Of a DNA stretch of 64,000 bases, positions 15,676-24,961 are shown piece after piece. The position numbers and the translations under genes are program-made. Under the pieces are notes generated by a model. It saw only the letters and a program-made list of their open reading frames with translations. It did no database searches and had not been told where the DNA came from. The number at the start of each line of letters is the position of its first letter. The stretch's first letter is position 1. The stretch is from JAXJSP01 sp036310005 (GTDB lineage: Bacteria > Bacillota > Clostridia > Oscillospirales > Acutalibacteraceae), in NCBI GenBank assembly GCA_036310005.1, contig JAXJSP010000038.1, forward strand, positions 29,116 to 93,115. Direction: 5' to 3'.

Positions 15676-18288
15676 TTGACACCTTATGAACAAACACCGG
15701 AATTTGTTGTAAAAGAATTTAAGACTGATTCAAAAAACGGACTGAGTTCAAACGAAGTTTTAAAAAGGCAGGAAAAATACGGACAAAACAAACTGCGTGA
15801 AAAGAAAAAGAAATCTACATTCGCGCGTTTTATAGACCAGTTTAAAGATGCGATGATTTTAATACTTATTGCAGCGGCAATAATATCTTTTACGGTTGTC
15901 TGTGTAGAGAAAAACTGGGGCGAACTGTTTGAGCCGGCACTTATTGTTATTATAGTCATACTTAACGCAATTATGGGTGTGTATCAGGAAGGCAAGGCAG
16001 AAAAGGCATTAGATGCACTTAAAAATATGTCGGCGCCGCACGCAAGGGTAATAAGGGACAAAGAGGAGAAAATTATTGATGCCGCCGATTTGGTTCCCGG
16101 TGATATAATCTTGCTTGAAGCAGGCGATTTCGTGCCCGCCGATGCAAGGCTTTTGCACAGCGCGGGAGTTAAATCTGAAGAATCTGCTCTGACGGGAGAG
16201 TCGGTGCCGAGCGAAAAAGATTACTCCGTGCTTGTCGATAAAAATGCGCCTTTGGGTGACAGGTATAATATGGTGTATTCGGGTTGCTGTATAACTTACG
16301 GTACTGCTACTGCGGTAGTAACCGCAACGGGTATGGATACCGAAATGGGCAAAATTGCAAACTTGCTTGACAGCGAAGAGGAAACGCAGACTCCCTTGCA
16401 ACAAAAACTTGCGGGGCTTGGTAAAAATCTCGGTATAGTAGCGCTGATTGCTTGTGCAATCATATTTGTTGTAGGGCTTTTAAACAATATTCCCGTGCTT
16501 GAAATATTTATGACCGCGGTATCTTTGGCGGTATCCGCAATTCCCGAGGGACTTCCCGCTATTGTAACAATTGTGCTTTCAATAGGCGTTCAGCGTATGG
16601 TTAAGAAAAACGCGCTTATTAGAAAACTTCCCGCTGTTGAAACATTAGGAAGCGCGTCTGTAATCTGCTCGGATAAAACAGGCACGCTTACTCAAAACAG
16701 AATGACTTTAACAAAGGTCTTTACAGACTCAGCGCAGGAAACGGAACTTATCAGCAATAATAACACTCAGGATGTTAAAAAACTTTTAACTTATGCAACG
16801 CTGTGCTGTGACGGTAGCGTTGTGTTCACAGACGAGTCAGAGCAGCACCTCGGCGATCCTACCGAAACTGCAATTATAGTGGCTGCGTATAAAAACGGAA
16901 TTAAAAAAGACGAAATTAATGCCCTGTATCCTAGACTTGCGGAATTGCCTTTTGATTCTGACAGAAAACTGATGTCAACCATTAACAGTATTGACGGTAA
17001 AAACATCGTTATTGTTAAGGGCGCTTTTGATATGATGGAGTCCCGTTGTATCAAGGGAGATATTGAAACTGCAAGAAAAACAACGGAAAGTATGAGCGAA
17101 GATGCTTTAAGGGTGATTGCGGTAGCATATAAGGAAATTGAAAAATTACCCGATAACCTTACATCGGACGAACTTGAAAACGGTCTTACATTTATGGGAC
17201 TTGTCGGTATGATAGACCCGCCTCGCCCCGAAGCAAAAGAGGCTGTCGATATTTGTCGAAAAGCAGGCATTAAGCCTGTGATGATAACAGGTGACCATGT
17301 AGTGACCGCATCTGCGATTGCAAGACAACTCGGCATATTGCAAGAGGGTGACAGAGCAATCACCGGCACCGAACTTGACAGTATGAGCGACAGCGAATTT
17401 GATGAGGTGCTTGAAAATATAAGCGTGTATGCACGCGTGTCACCCGAAAATAAAATACGCATAGTAAAAGCCTGGCAAAGAAAAGGTCAGGTTGTATCAA
17501 TGACAGGCGACGGTGTAAATGATGCACCGGCTTTGAAAGCGGCGGATATCGGTTGCGCTATGGGTATTACAGGTACCGATGTCGCAAAGGGTGCTGCCGA
17601 TATGACACTTACAGACGATAATTTTGCAACAATAGTAGATGCTGTGCGCGAGGGCAGAGGAATTTATTCTAATATCAAAAAGGTAGTAGGTTTCCTGCTC
17701 GGCACAAATATCGGCGAAGTATTCACCGTATTTTTTGCGATGTTAATCTGGCATCAGACTCCGCTTTTATCAATGCAGTTATTATGGATAAATCTCGTAA
17801 CCGACTCTTTGCCGGCAATAGCGCTCGGTATGGAGGCTGTCGAAAAGGATGTAATGGATAAAAAGCCTAAGCCGAAAAACGAGGGAATTTTTGCAAACGG
17901 ACTTGGTGTAAGAGTTGTGTTGCAGGGCGCTATGTTTGCTGTATTGACACTTGTAGGTTTTTATATCGGAAAAACCGCGACCGGCTCGATTGAGGGCGGA
18001 CAGACAATGGCGTTTATGATTTTATCGTTAAGCCAGATAGTTCAGGCGTTTAATATGAGAAGCGAACGCTCGCTTTTTGCAATAGGACCGTTTAAGAATA
18101 AAAACTTAAATTATGCGGCGCTTGTTTCCTTAATACTTGTAGCACTTGTATTGTTTACACCGCTTAATGTTGTTTTTGAACTTGTAATACTGCCTGTAAA
18201 TCTTTATTTAATTGCACTCGGACTGATTTTTGTTCCGCTTGCAGTAATGGAGTTATCAAAACTTTTAGGACTTATAAAGCACAAATAA
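15676..18288 (+). CDS. P-type Ca2+-transporting ATPase
   Basis: 870 aa, TTG start behind CGGAGG. P2-type ATPase: actuator TGES (about residue 175), phosphorylation motif CSDKTGTLTQN, KGA in the nucleotide domain, TGDGVNDAPALKAADIG hinge and about ten membrane segments. Both calcium-site signatures of the SERCA group are there: AIPEGLPA in helix 4, GTNIGEV (Asn and Glu) in helix 5 and NLVTDSLPA in helix 6, so Ca2+ export is well supported rather than Na+ or K+. Two bases after the ytfJ gene, so probably co-transcribed. Known Clostridia and Bacillus relatives (YloB) are linked to sporulation. Confidence 0.93.
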   Translation: MTPYEQTPEFVVKEFKTDSKNGLSSNEVLKRQEKYGQNKLREKKKKSTFARFIDQFKDAMILILIAAAIISFTVVCVEKNWGELFEPALIVIIVILNAIMGVYQEGKAEKALDALKNMSAPHARVIRDKEEKIIDAADLVPGDIILLEAGDFVPADARLLHSAGVKSEESALTGESVPSEKDYSVLVDKNAPLGDRYNMVYSGCCITYGTATAVVTATGMDTEMGKIANLLDSEEETQTPLQQKLAGLGKNLGIVALIACAIIFVVGLLNNIPVLEIFMTAVSLAVSAIPEGLPAIVTIVLSIGVQRMVKKNALIRKLPAVETLGSASVICSDKTGTLTQNRMTLTKVFTDSAQETELISNNNTQDVKKLLTYATLCCDGSVVFTDESEQHLGDPTETAIIVAAYKNGIKKDEINALYPRLAELPFDSDRKLMSTINSIDGKNIVIVKGAFDMMESRCIKGDIETARKTTESMSEDALRVIAVAYKEIEKLPDNLTSDELENGLTFMGLVGMIDPPRPEAKEAVDICRKAGIKPVMITGDHVVTASAIARQLGILQEGDRAITGTELDSMSDSEFDEVLENISVYARVSPENKIRIVKAWQRKGQVVSMTGDGVNDAPALKAADIGCAMGITGTDVAKGAADMTLTDDNFATIVDAVREGRGIYSNIKKVVGFLLGTNIGEVFTVFFAMLIWHQTPLLSMQLLWINLVTDSLPAIALGMEAVEKDVMDKKPKPKNEGIFANGLGVRVVLQGAMFAVLTLVGFYIGKTATGSIEGGQTMAFMILSLSQIVQAFNMRSERSLFAIGPFKNKNLNYAALVSLILVALVLFTPLNVVFELVILPVNLYLIALGLIFVPLAVMELSKLLGLIKHK

Positions 18289-18300
18289 ATAATAAAAAAT

Positions 18301-18336
18301 AAAAAACTCGGAAACTAATTTTAGTTTCCGAGTTTT
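18301..18336. terminator. bidirectional terminator, Ca2+ ATPase / ABC operon
   Basis: AAAACTCGGAAACTAA / TTAGTTTCCGAGTTTT. The stop codon of the converging ABC gene (18321-18323) lies in its loop. Confidence 0.92.
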
Positions 18337-20396
18337 GCTTTATGCAGTTTGCTTTGTGCCTTGATTAATGAATAGTAAATTCCTTTGTTTTTCATAAGTT
18401 CGGTATGCGAGCCTATTTCACTTATTCTGCCCTTGTCGAGCACGATTATTTTATCTGCGTTTCGCAAAGTTGAAAGCCTGTGCGCAATCGCGATTGTTGT
18501 TCTTTGCTTGCATAGATTTTTAAGCGCCTTTTGTACATAAATTTCATTTTTGGTGTCAAGCGAACTTGTCGCCTCGTCTAAAATCAAAATCTTCGGGTTG
18601 CACAGCAAGGCTCTTGCAATTGCAATTCTTTGCCGCTCTCCTCCTGACAGATTATATCCGTGCTCGCCTATATATGTATCATATCCGTCAGGCAGGGAGC
18701 ATATAAAATCATGCGCGTGCGCTGCCTTGCAAGCGGAAATTATTTCGGTGTAACTTGCATCTTGCTTTGCAAATTTTAAGTTATCAAGCACACTTCCCGC
18801 AAAAAGAAAGTTTTCTTGCAACACAGCACCGATTTGAGAATGTAAGCAGTCTTTTGAGTAATCTTGAATGTTTACACCGTCAATCAAAACTTCGCCGCTT
18901 ATTGCATCATACAACCTTGTAATAAGATTTGTAACTGTCGTTTTGCCGACACCCGATTCTCCGACAAGGCCTACCATTTCACCTTTTTTAATCTTAAATG
19001 AAATGTCTTTTAAAACATCGTTTTCCGTTTCGTAATAAAAGCATACATTTTTAAATTCAATATCACCGTTAATTTCTTTTTCAATACCGCCTGTTTTATA
19101 AACGATTTCGCTTTCTTCATCAAGCAGTTCATAAATTCTGTTGACGGAGGTTGTCATTCTTACTATTAATCTCGGCAGTCTTGCAAGCCAGCGCATCGGA
19201 GTGTAAAGCATTGTAGTAAGAGCAATAAATTCAACAAGCGTGCCTGCGCTCATTTGTCCGTTTATAACACTAAAACCGCCTAAGTAATAAACAACATTTA
19301 TGCCTATGCCCATCATAAGAGAAAGTATCGGGAAAAACACCGCCCAGAATGTTTCGTTGTAACTTTGAATATTTGCGTATTCATCAGAAAGACTTTCAAA
19401 ACTTTTTATTTCTTTTTCTTCTTTTCCGAAAGATTTTACAACTTTAATACCCGAAATAATATCTTGCAGTTTTGATTTTACAGAGTCGCTTTTTCTTGAC
19501 TGCGCTCTGAACATTTTACCCATCTTTTTATGAAACGGGCGCAGTAATAATATACTTACTGGCGCAAACGATACTGTAATTAATGCTAATTTAAAGTCAA
19601 TTATGCACATTGTAATAAAGGCTGATAAAGTCGTAAACAAAGAGGAGGTGATTTGCCCGAAGGCGTGTTCCATAAATTCGCGGATAAATCTTGTGTCCTC
19701 ACTCACCCGGTTGATAAGCGAGCCGACACTTGTTTTGTAAATATAGTTTACCGATAAATCTTGAGTTTTATTGAATACTTTTTGCCTTAATGAATTTGAC
19801 ATTGATGCACCGAGCGAAGTGCATAAAATATTTTTAATAATAGTCGCCGCGATGCTTATTACAGTAAATAAAAGCATACAAAGTATTATCGGCAAAGCAT
19901 CGCCGAAAGCACCCGAAACCGGCGCTAAATAATCATCAATAAGCAGTTTTTGAAAATGCTGATACCCTATTTTGCATAAAGCGGCAACAATCATGATTGA
20001 GCCTGCGATTATTAATTTTAAAATATAAGGCTTGCATAAATTAAAGCAACGCTTTAAGGTGGTAACTTTATCGGTTTTAGGCGCAAAGTCAAAATTTAAG
20101 TCGGTTTCTTTTTTATGATTAATGTAAGATGAATAGGCTTTTAAATATTTTTTTGAAAAGCGAACAATCAGTGTATTTACACCTTTTATATCTGCACAAA
20201 GCCTGCCGCAACCGACATCCGCCGATACCTTTAAAGAGCCCGCATCATCAATTAAATAAGAGCAAAGCACATCACCGCCGACAAAAACGGTGATTTTTTT
20301 GTCAGCAATTTCTACATGCCCATTTGATATAAACTTGTCATCTAAAATATCGAAGGGCAGTTTTATTTTGTTTTGCTCTTTAAAAGTATAAGGCAT
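18321..20396 (-). CDS. ABC exporter half-transporter with N-terminal extension (second of pair)
   Basis: 691 aa. The first about 100 residues are a soluble extension (FDILDDKFISNGHVEI, with beta-rich character). Then come a six-helix exporter membrane domain (about 125-410) and an ATPase with Walker A GESGVGKTT, Q-loop QENFLF, signature LSGGERQRIAIARALL, Walker B ILILDEATSSLD and the H-loop. It lies in an operon with a DUF1854 gene and a second half-transporter, so a heterodimeric exporter is likely. The substrate is unknown. Relatives of this trio have been annotated in databases as associated with cyanophycin metabolism, but no cyanophycin genes are in this window. Confidence 0.9.
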   Translation of the reverse strand: MPYTFKEQNKIKLPFDILDDKFISNGHVEIADKKITVFVGGDVLCSYLIDDAGSLKVSADVGCGRLCADIKGVNTLIVRFSKKYLKAYSSYINHKKETDLNFDFAPKTDKVTTLKRCFNLCKPYILKLIIAGSIMIVAALCKIGYQHFQKLLIDDYLAPVSGAFGDALPIILCMLLFTVISIAATIIKNILCTSLGASMSNSLRQKVFNKTQDLSVNYIYKTSVGSLINRVSEDTRFIREFMEHAFGQITSSLFTTLSAFITMCIIDFKLALITVSFAPVSILLLRPFHKKMGKMFRAQSRKSDSVKSKLQDIISGIKVVKSFGKEEKEIKSFESLSDEYANIQSYNETFWAVFFPILSLMMGIGINVVYYLGGFSVINGQMSAGTLVEFIALTTMLYTPMRWLARLPRLIVRMTTSVNRIYELLDEESEIVYKTGGIEKEINGDIEFKNVCFYYETENDVLKDISFKIKKGEMVGLVGESGVGKTTVTNLITRLYDAISGEVLIDGVNIQDYSKDCLHSQIGAVLQENFLFAGSVLDNLKFAKQDASYTEIISACKAAHAHDFICSLPDGYDTYIGEHGYNLSGGERQRIAIARALLCNPKILILDEATSSLDTKNEIYVQKALKNLCKQRTTIAIAHRLSTLRNADKIIVLDKGRISEIGSHTELMKNKGIYYSLIKAQSKLHKAKLGN

Positions 20397-20408
20397 TGTT
20401 TTACCCCT

Positions 20409-20903
20409 TTATATATAAAGGTCTATTTTCTTTTGTTCTTTTTGTGATAAGCGGGTGATGTCCTCTATTTCAAAGCGGTTGCCCTGCTCATCGTTGAATA
20501 TTATTCTCGTGTCGCTGAGGCGGAGTATTGCCTCCGTGCCGATTCTGAAGCAAAATGATGCATTACCTTTGTCGGTTTCACATTCAAAATATGCCATACC
20601 GCCCATATCTTTTGCTTTTAGTATCTTTGTGATTTTAGGTGTGAAATATCTTAATTTCAACTGCTCTTTTAAAACTGCTGCGGTGTCCTCGTCAAAATCG
20701 GACAGGTTTTCTATAATGCCGATTTCTTCATTTTGCTCGTCTTGTACCGAAATAAAGCAGTCGGCATTTGAAAAGGGAAACGCCCTTACTAAAAACACCC
20801 TGCTGTATTTTTTATTTTCAAAATCAAGGCTCAGCAACCCACCCTCGGTTTTTTCAAAACAGGCATTTTCTTTTGTTAAATAAATAATGTTTTCGTTATT
20901 CAT
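20409..20903 (-). CDS. DUF1854 domain-containing protein
   Basis: 164 aa, soluble. It has the DUF1854 character: RVFLVRAFPFSNADCFISV, DEQNEEIGIIENLSDFD, LKLRYFTPKITKI and RIIFNDEQGNRFEIEDI. The gene begins eight bases inside the end of the upstream ABC gene and is followed 12 bases later by the second ABC gene, so the three are translated together. The family occurs almost only with such exporter pairs and probably is an accessory subunit. Biochemical function is not established. Confidence 0.88.
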   Translation of the reverse strand: MNNENIIYLTKENACFEKTEGGLLSLDFENKKYSRVFLVRAFPFSNADCFISVQDEQNEEIGIIENLSDFDEDTAAVLKEQLKLRYFTPKITKILKAKDMGGMAYFECETDKGNASFCFRIGTEAILRLSDTRIIFNDEQGNRFEIEDITRLSQKEQKKIDLYI

Positions 20904-23109
20904 TTTCTAAATCTGCTTTCATAATTATTTGTTGTGACTGAAGCGAGGCAAGTTCATAATATAAGCCCTGATTTTTCATAAGTGACTCATGTGTGCCTTC
21001 TTCTGAAATTTCACCTTTATCAATTACGATAAGATAATCTGCGTTTTTTAAAGAGGATAATCTGTGCGCAACCGAAATAGTGGTTCTGCCTTCAATAAGC
21101 GACTCAATGCTTTTTGAAATATTGATTTCGGTTTTTGTGTCAACAGAGGCGGTTGCCTCGTCTAAAATCAGAATTTTAGGGTTGCAAAGAATTGCTCTTG
21201 CAATAGAAATTCTTTGTTTTTCTCCGCCCGATAACTGCCTTGCCGATGCGCCTATGTATGTATCATATCCGTCGGGCATTTTCATAATAAAGTCATGCGC
21301 GTTTGCTTTTTTAGCAGCGGCTATTACCTGCTGCATTGTAGCAGACTCATTAGCATAAAGTATATTTTGCATTACCGTTCCCGAGAAAATATAAGTTTCC
21401 TGTGATACAACCGCAACGGTTTTTCTTAATGTATCAAAATCAATGTCTTTTATATTAACCCCGTCGATTAAAATTTCTCCGCTGTCAACATCGTACAGCC
21501 TTGAAATCAGGTTAAGCAAGGTGCTTTTTCCCGCGCCCGAATAACCTACAATTCCGAGCAGACTGTTCGGGTGTGCTTTAAACGACACATTTTTAAGCAC
21601 CGCCTTTCCGCTTTCATACGAAAAGTTTACATTTTTAAGTTCGATTTCACCTTTTATGTTTTGAATTTTAATCGGGTTTTCGGGCGGTTCGACTTTCGGC
21701 TTTGCATCCAGTATCTCAAAGATTCTGCATGAAGCGTTTGAAAAATCGCTGTACTGTCGGAATAAAAATGCCAGATTTTCAAGAGGTGATGATAGTATTG
21801 CGGCATAGCCTGTAAATGTTATTAAGGTCGCATAACTGAGTTCGTTTGAAGCGGATAAGATTAAATAACTGCCGAGTGCATATACAATTATTGTGCCGAG
21901 TTGGCGCACTAATTGGAAAAAGGCGTATATTTTGTTTTCGGTTTTTACTAAGTCCATTTCCGTTTCACGCACAAAATTACTGTGCTTTGAAAATGATGAT
22001 TTTTGTTCGCCCTCTTTTCCGAATGACTTAATAACCTTTACGCCTGTAAGCGAATCGTTAAGTCCGGATAAAAGGTTTCTGTTTGCTCTGTGCTGTTTAC
22101 CGTGTAAGTTATACATTTTTGGCATCAGCAGAATTGAAGCAACGGTAGATAAGGGCAGTAAAATCAAGGCCGCAATCGCTAATTTATAATTTAATACCGC
22201 CATTATGATACTCACGCTGATTATTGTAAATAAATCGGTGACCGAATAAGGCAAATTATCAATAAGCAGAGAGGACACTCTGTTTGCATCGTCTAATACC
22301 CTTGTCATCAGCCCTCCTGTTTTTCTTGACTGATAAAAGCCGACCGACAGACTGCTCATTTTCCTGAAGATAGCCTTTTTTATGTCGCGTACAACAAAGG
22401 GGGTTATTTTTGCGTTTACAAAGGCGGTTGCGCCGAAAGTAAACTGCGTTAATACTTCAATTACAAATAAAAGCAAAACAACATATAAAAGAGGCAAGAG
22501 CGCATTTGTGTTATTAACGCTTAAAACCTTTCCGAACAATACTTCACCTGATAAGTACGGAGTCATAATATTAATAAGCGATGAAAGAATTACAAACAAA
22601 AATACAAGCAAAAATCTTGCCTTATAAGGACCGTAAAATTTAAAAATTCTTACAATCGAACTAAACGGTTTTGATTTTTTTATATCGGTTTCATCATAAA
22701 TATTACCCGAGCCGCCTTTTTGTTTTTTAGGCATAACTATATTTTTTTCACACGCGTATTTAAAAATCAGAATCTCGTCCGAAAAGCGGTTTGATGAATT
22801 GATAAGGCAAACGCCCTTGTTTTCATACATTACGCTGACAGATACACCGCATACATTTGAAACCGATTTAAAATGTGAGCATTTTTTTCGCTCAAAAACG
22901 GTAATAACAGCATCATCGTCACAAAAAGGCTCCGCATTTAAAGAAGTGTTTAGTGTTTTATTTTCAATTTTAATGATTTTATCTTTTGTTAAAACCAGAA
23001 AGGTAAAACAAGATTCGCAGGACATATTAAGGTCGCCACAGCAGTATGTGACAATCTCGTTTTCATCAATGCCGATACTATTGAGTTTTTTAACAACTGT
23101 ATTAAGCAT
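20896..23109 (-). CDS. ABC exporter half-transporter with N-terminal extension (first of pair)
   Basis: 737 aa. A soluble N-terminal region of about 150 residues carries repeated Cys-containing strands (YCCGDLNMSCESCFTFLVLT) and resembles a small PH-like sensor or adaptor domain. Then exporter helices (about 165-455) and ATPase: GYSGAGKSTLLN, SQETYIFSG, LSGGEKQRISIARAIL, LILDEATASVD. AAGGAGA ribosome site. First gene of the ABC-DUF1854-ABC operon. Both nucleotide sites keep the catalytic Glu after Walker B (DEATAS and DEATSS), so neither half looks degenerate. Confidence 0.9.
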   Translation of the reverse strand: MLNTVVKKLNSIGIDENEIVTYCCGDLNMSCESCFTFLVLTKDKIIKIENKTLNTSLNAEPFCDDDAVITVFERKKCSHFKSVSNVCGVSVSVMYENKGVCLINSSNRFSDEILIFKYACEKNIVMPKKQKGGSGNIYDETDIKKSKPFSSIVRIFKFYGPYKARFLLVFLFVILSSLINIMTPYLSGEVLFGKVLSVNNTNALLPLLYVVLLLFVIEVLTQFTFGATAFVNAKITPFVVRDIKKAIFRKMSSLSVGFYQSRKTGGLMTRVLDDANRVSSLLIDNLPYSVTDLFTIISVSIIMAVLNYKLAIAALILLPLSTVASILLMPKMYNLHGKQHRANRNLLSGLNDSLTGVKVIKSFGKEGEQKSSFSKHSNFVRETEMDLVKTENKIYAFFQLVRQLGTIIVYALGSYLILSASNELSYATLITFTGYAAILSSPLENLAFLFRQYSDFSNASCRIFEILDAKPKVEPPENPIKIQNIKGEIELKNVNFSYESGKAVLKNVSFKAHPNSLLGIVGYSGAGKSTLLNLISRLYDVDSGEILIDGVNIKDIDFDTLRKTVAVVSQETYIFSGTVMQNILYANESATMQQVIAAAKKANAHDFIMKMPDGYDTYIGASARQLSGGEKQRISIARAILCNPKILILDEATASVDTKTEINISKSIESLIEGRTTISVAHRLSSLKNADYLIVIDKGEISEEGTHESLMKNQGLYYELASLQSQQIIMKADLENE

Positions 23110-23241
23110 TTCATATCTCCTTTAAGCACTTTAAGTCATTATACCAAAATTATTAAATAAAGTAAATATTTTATAAAAGTTGTCAGAGTTGTTGCAACAG
23201 TTAATTTAATACAGCCTTTTTTATGAAAGGAGCAAAAGCAG

Positions 23242-23688
23242 ATGAACGAAAAAGAAAAACTCTTTTGTAAACTCATTTGTTTTGCCTGCTCACCAAAAGA
23301 GGCGGCAATCAGGGCGGGCTACAAAATAAATGTGCAAAAAAAGGCAGACTCGCTTATGTCAAGGCAAGATATACAAAACAAGATAAGCGAGTACAATTCA
23401 TCTTTGAACTGTCATACGGGGGAAGTTGAGGCAGGGCTTAAGCGCCTCGCTTTCGGCAGCGTAGATGATGCTGTTAAGTTGCTGTACTGTGATGAACAAA
23501 TACCCGAGGGGCTTGATTTATTCAATGTCAGCGAAATCAAAAGAGGAAAAAACGGCGTAGAAATTAAATTTTTTGACAGACAAAAAGCACTTGAAAAACT
23601 GTCTGAATTGGCACCTGCTTCACAAGACGGAGCAAAATCTCTTTATAAGGCATTAGACGAGAGCGCTAAACTGCTTGGTGAGAGTTAA
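23242..23688 (+). CDS. phage terminase small subunit
   Basis: 148 aa. The N-terminus is a helix-turn-helix DNA-recognition domain typical of small terminases: LFCKLICFACSPKEAAIRAGY, LMSRQDIQNKI. It recognises packaging sites and partners the large subunit, whose ATG overlaps this stop by one base. GAAAGGAG ribosome site. First gene of a nine-gene head module. No repressor or integrase precedes it; the upstream neighbour is the divergent ABC operon. Confidence 0.85.
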   Translation: MNEKEKLFCKLICFACSPKEAAIRAGYKINVQKKADSLMSRQDIQNKISEYNSSLNCHTGEVEAGLKRLAFGSVDDAVKLLYCDEQIPEGLDLFNVSEIKRGKNGVEIKFFDRQKALEKLSELAPASQDGAKSLYKALDESAKLLGES

Positions 23689-24941
23689 TGGAATTTAAGC
23701 CTTTTTCAAAAAAACAGTTAAAGGTACTTACCTGGTGGTGCGAGTCGTCAAAATATAAAAATTACGATGCCATTATTTGCGACGGTGCAGTCAGAAGCGG
23801 AAAAACAATGTGTATGTCGTTATCTTTTATACTATGGGCTTTTTACTATTTTTCCGATTCAGATTTTGCTATGTGCGGCAAAACCCTGACATCAATAAAA
23901 CGCAACTGTATAAAACCGCTTATGCCGATAATAAAATCTTTGGGGTTTAAAGTCAGTGAGGTTAATTCAAAAAACTATATTGAAATCTCAAAAGGCGGCA
24001 TTAAAAATCGGTTTTATTTTTTCGGCGGCAAAGATGAAGCGTCGGCATCTTTGATTCAGGGTATGACTTTGTCGGGAGTAATGCTCGATGAGGTTGCACT
24101 TATGCCGCGCTCGTTTGTTGAACAGGCGCTTGCCCGTTGCTCTGTCGAAAATTCAAAATTTTGGTTCAACTGCAACCCCGAAAACCCGGGACATTGGTTC
24201 AATCAGGAATGGATATTAAAAAAAGAACAAAAAAATGTGCTTTATATCCATTTTCTTATGGAGGACAACCCATCGCTTTCAAAGGCAATAATCAACCGAT
24301 ACCGTTCCCTATATTCAGATGCCTTTTATGAAAGATTCGTTATGGGTAAATGGACTGCAACCAACGGGCTTGTATACCCCTTCTTTTCAAATGCCGATAT
24401 TTGTAAAAAGATGCCAAACAACTTTTCGAAGTATTATATTTCGATAGATTACGGCACGGTCAATCCGACTTCAATGGGACTTTGGGCTGAACACAAGGGT
24501 GTATATTACCGAATTGATGAGTACTATTATTCGTCAAAAAAGTACGGGGAACAAAAGACCGATGAGGAATATTATCTGCAACTTGAAAAACTTGCCGGCA
24601 ACAGAAAAATCGAGCAGGTAATAGTAGATCCGTCGGCCGCTTCTTTCATAACCTGCATTAAGCGTCATAACCGTTTTAAAGTCAAAGCGGCAAAAAACGA
24701 TGTGTTAGACGGTATTCGTTTGGTATGCGATGCGTTAAAAAACGGAAAAATCGTAATTTGTCAAAACTGCAAAGACATAATACGGGAATTTTCACTTTAC
24801 CGCTGGGATAATTCTTCCTCAAAGGACGCGCCGCAGAAAGCAAACGACCACGCTATGGATGATATGAGATATTTTGTATCAACCGTACTAAGCACAACGC
24901 AGGACGAATTCTATGCGATTGCAGCCGACCGCACAGGATAA
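23688..24941 (+). CDS. phage terminase large subunit
   Basis: 417 aa, complete. ATPase half: Walker A DGAVRSGKTMCMS (about residue 30), Walker B VMLDEVALMPRSF (about 130) and coupling motif FNCNPENPGHWF. The RNase H-like nuclease half keeps the acidic residues: ISIDYGTVNPTSMGLW (about 250), VIVDPSAASF (about 307) and the final NDHAMDDMRYFV. All catalytic motifs look intact, so the enzyme should be able to package DNA. Translationally coupled to the small subunit. Confidence 0.95.
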   Translation: MEFKPFSKKQLKVLTWWCESSKYKNYDAIICDGAVRSGKTMCMSLSFILWAFYYFSDSDFAMCGKTLTSIKRNCIKPLMPIIKSLGFKVSEVNSKNYIEISKGGIKNRFYFFGGKDEASASLIQGMTLSGVMLDEVALMPRSFVEQALARCSVENSKFWFNCNPENPGHWFNQEWILKKEQKNVLYIHFLMEDNPSLSKAIINRYRSLYSDAFYERFVMGKWTATNGLVYPFFSNADICKKMPNNFSKYYISIDYGTVNPTSMGLWAEHKGVYYRIDEYYYSSKKYGEQKTDEEYYLQLEKLAGNRKIEQVIVDPSAASFITCIKRHNRFKVKAAKNDVLDGIRLVCDALKNGKIVICQNCKDIIREFSLYRWDNSSSKDAPQKANDHAMDDMRYFVSTVLSTTQDEFYAIAADRTG

Positions 24942-24961
24942 AAAACTCTAAGGAGAGAATA

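Noticed and set aside
23110..23241. Phage attachment site or repressor region upstream of the terminase
   Set aside because: No direct repeat matching the region after 29594 and no regulator gene could be found by eye.
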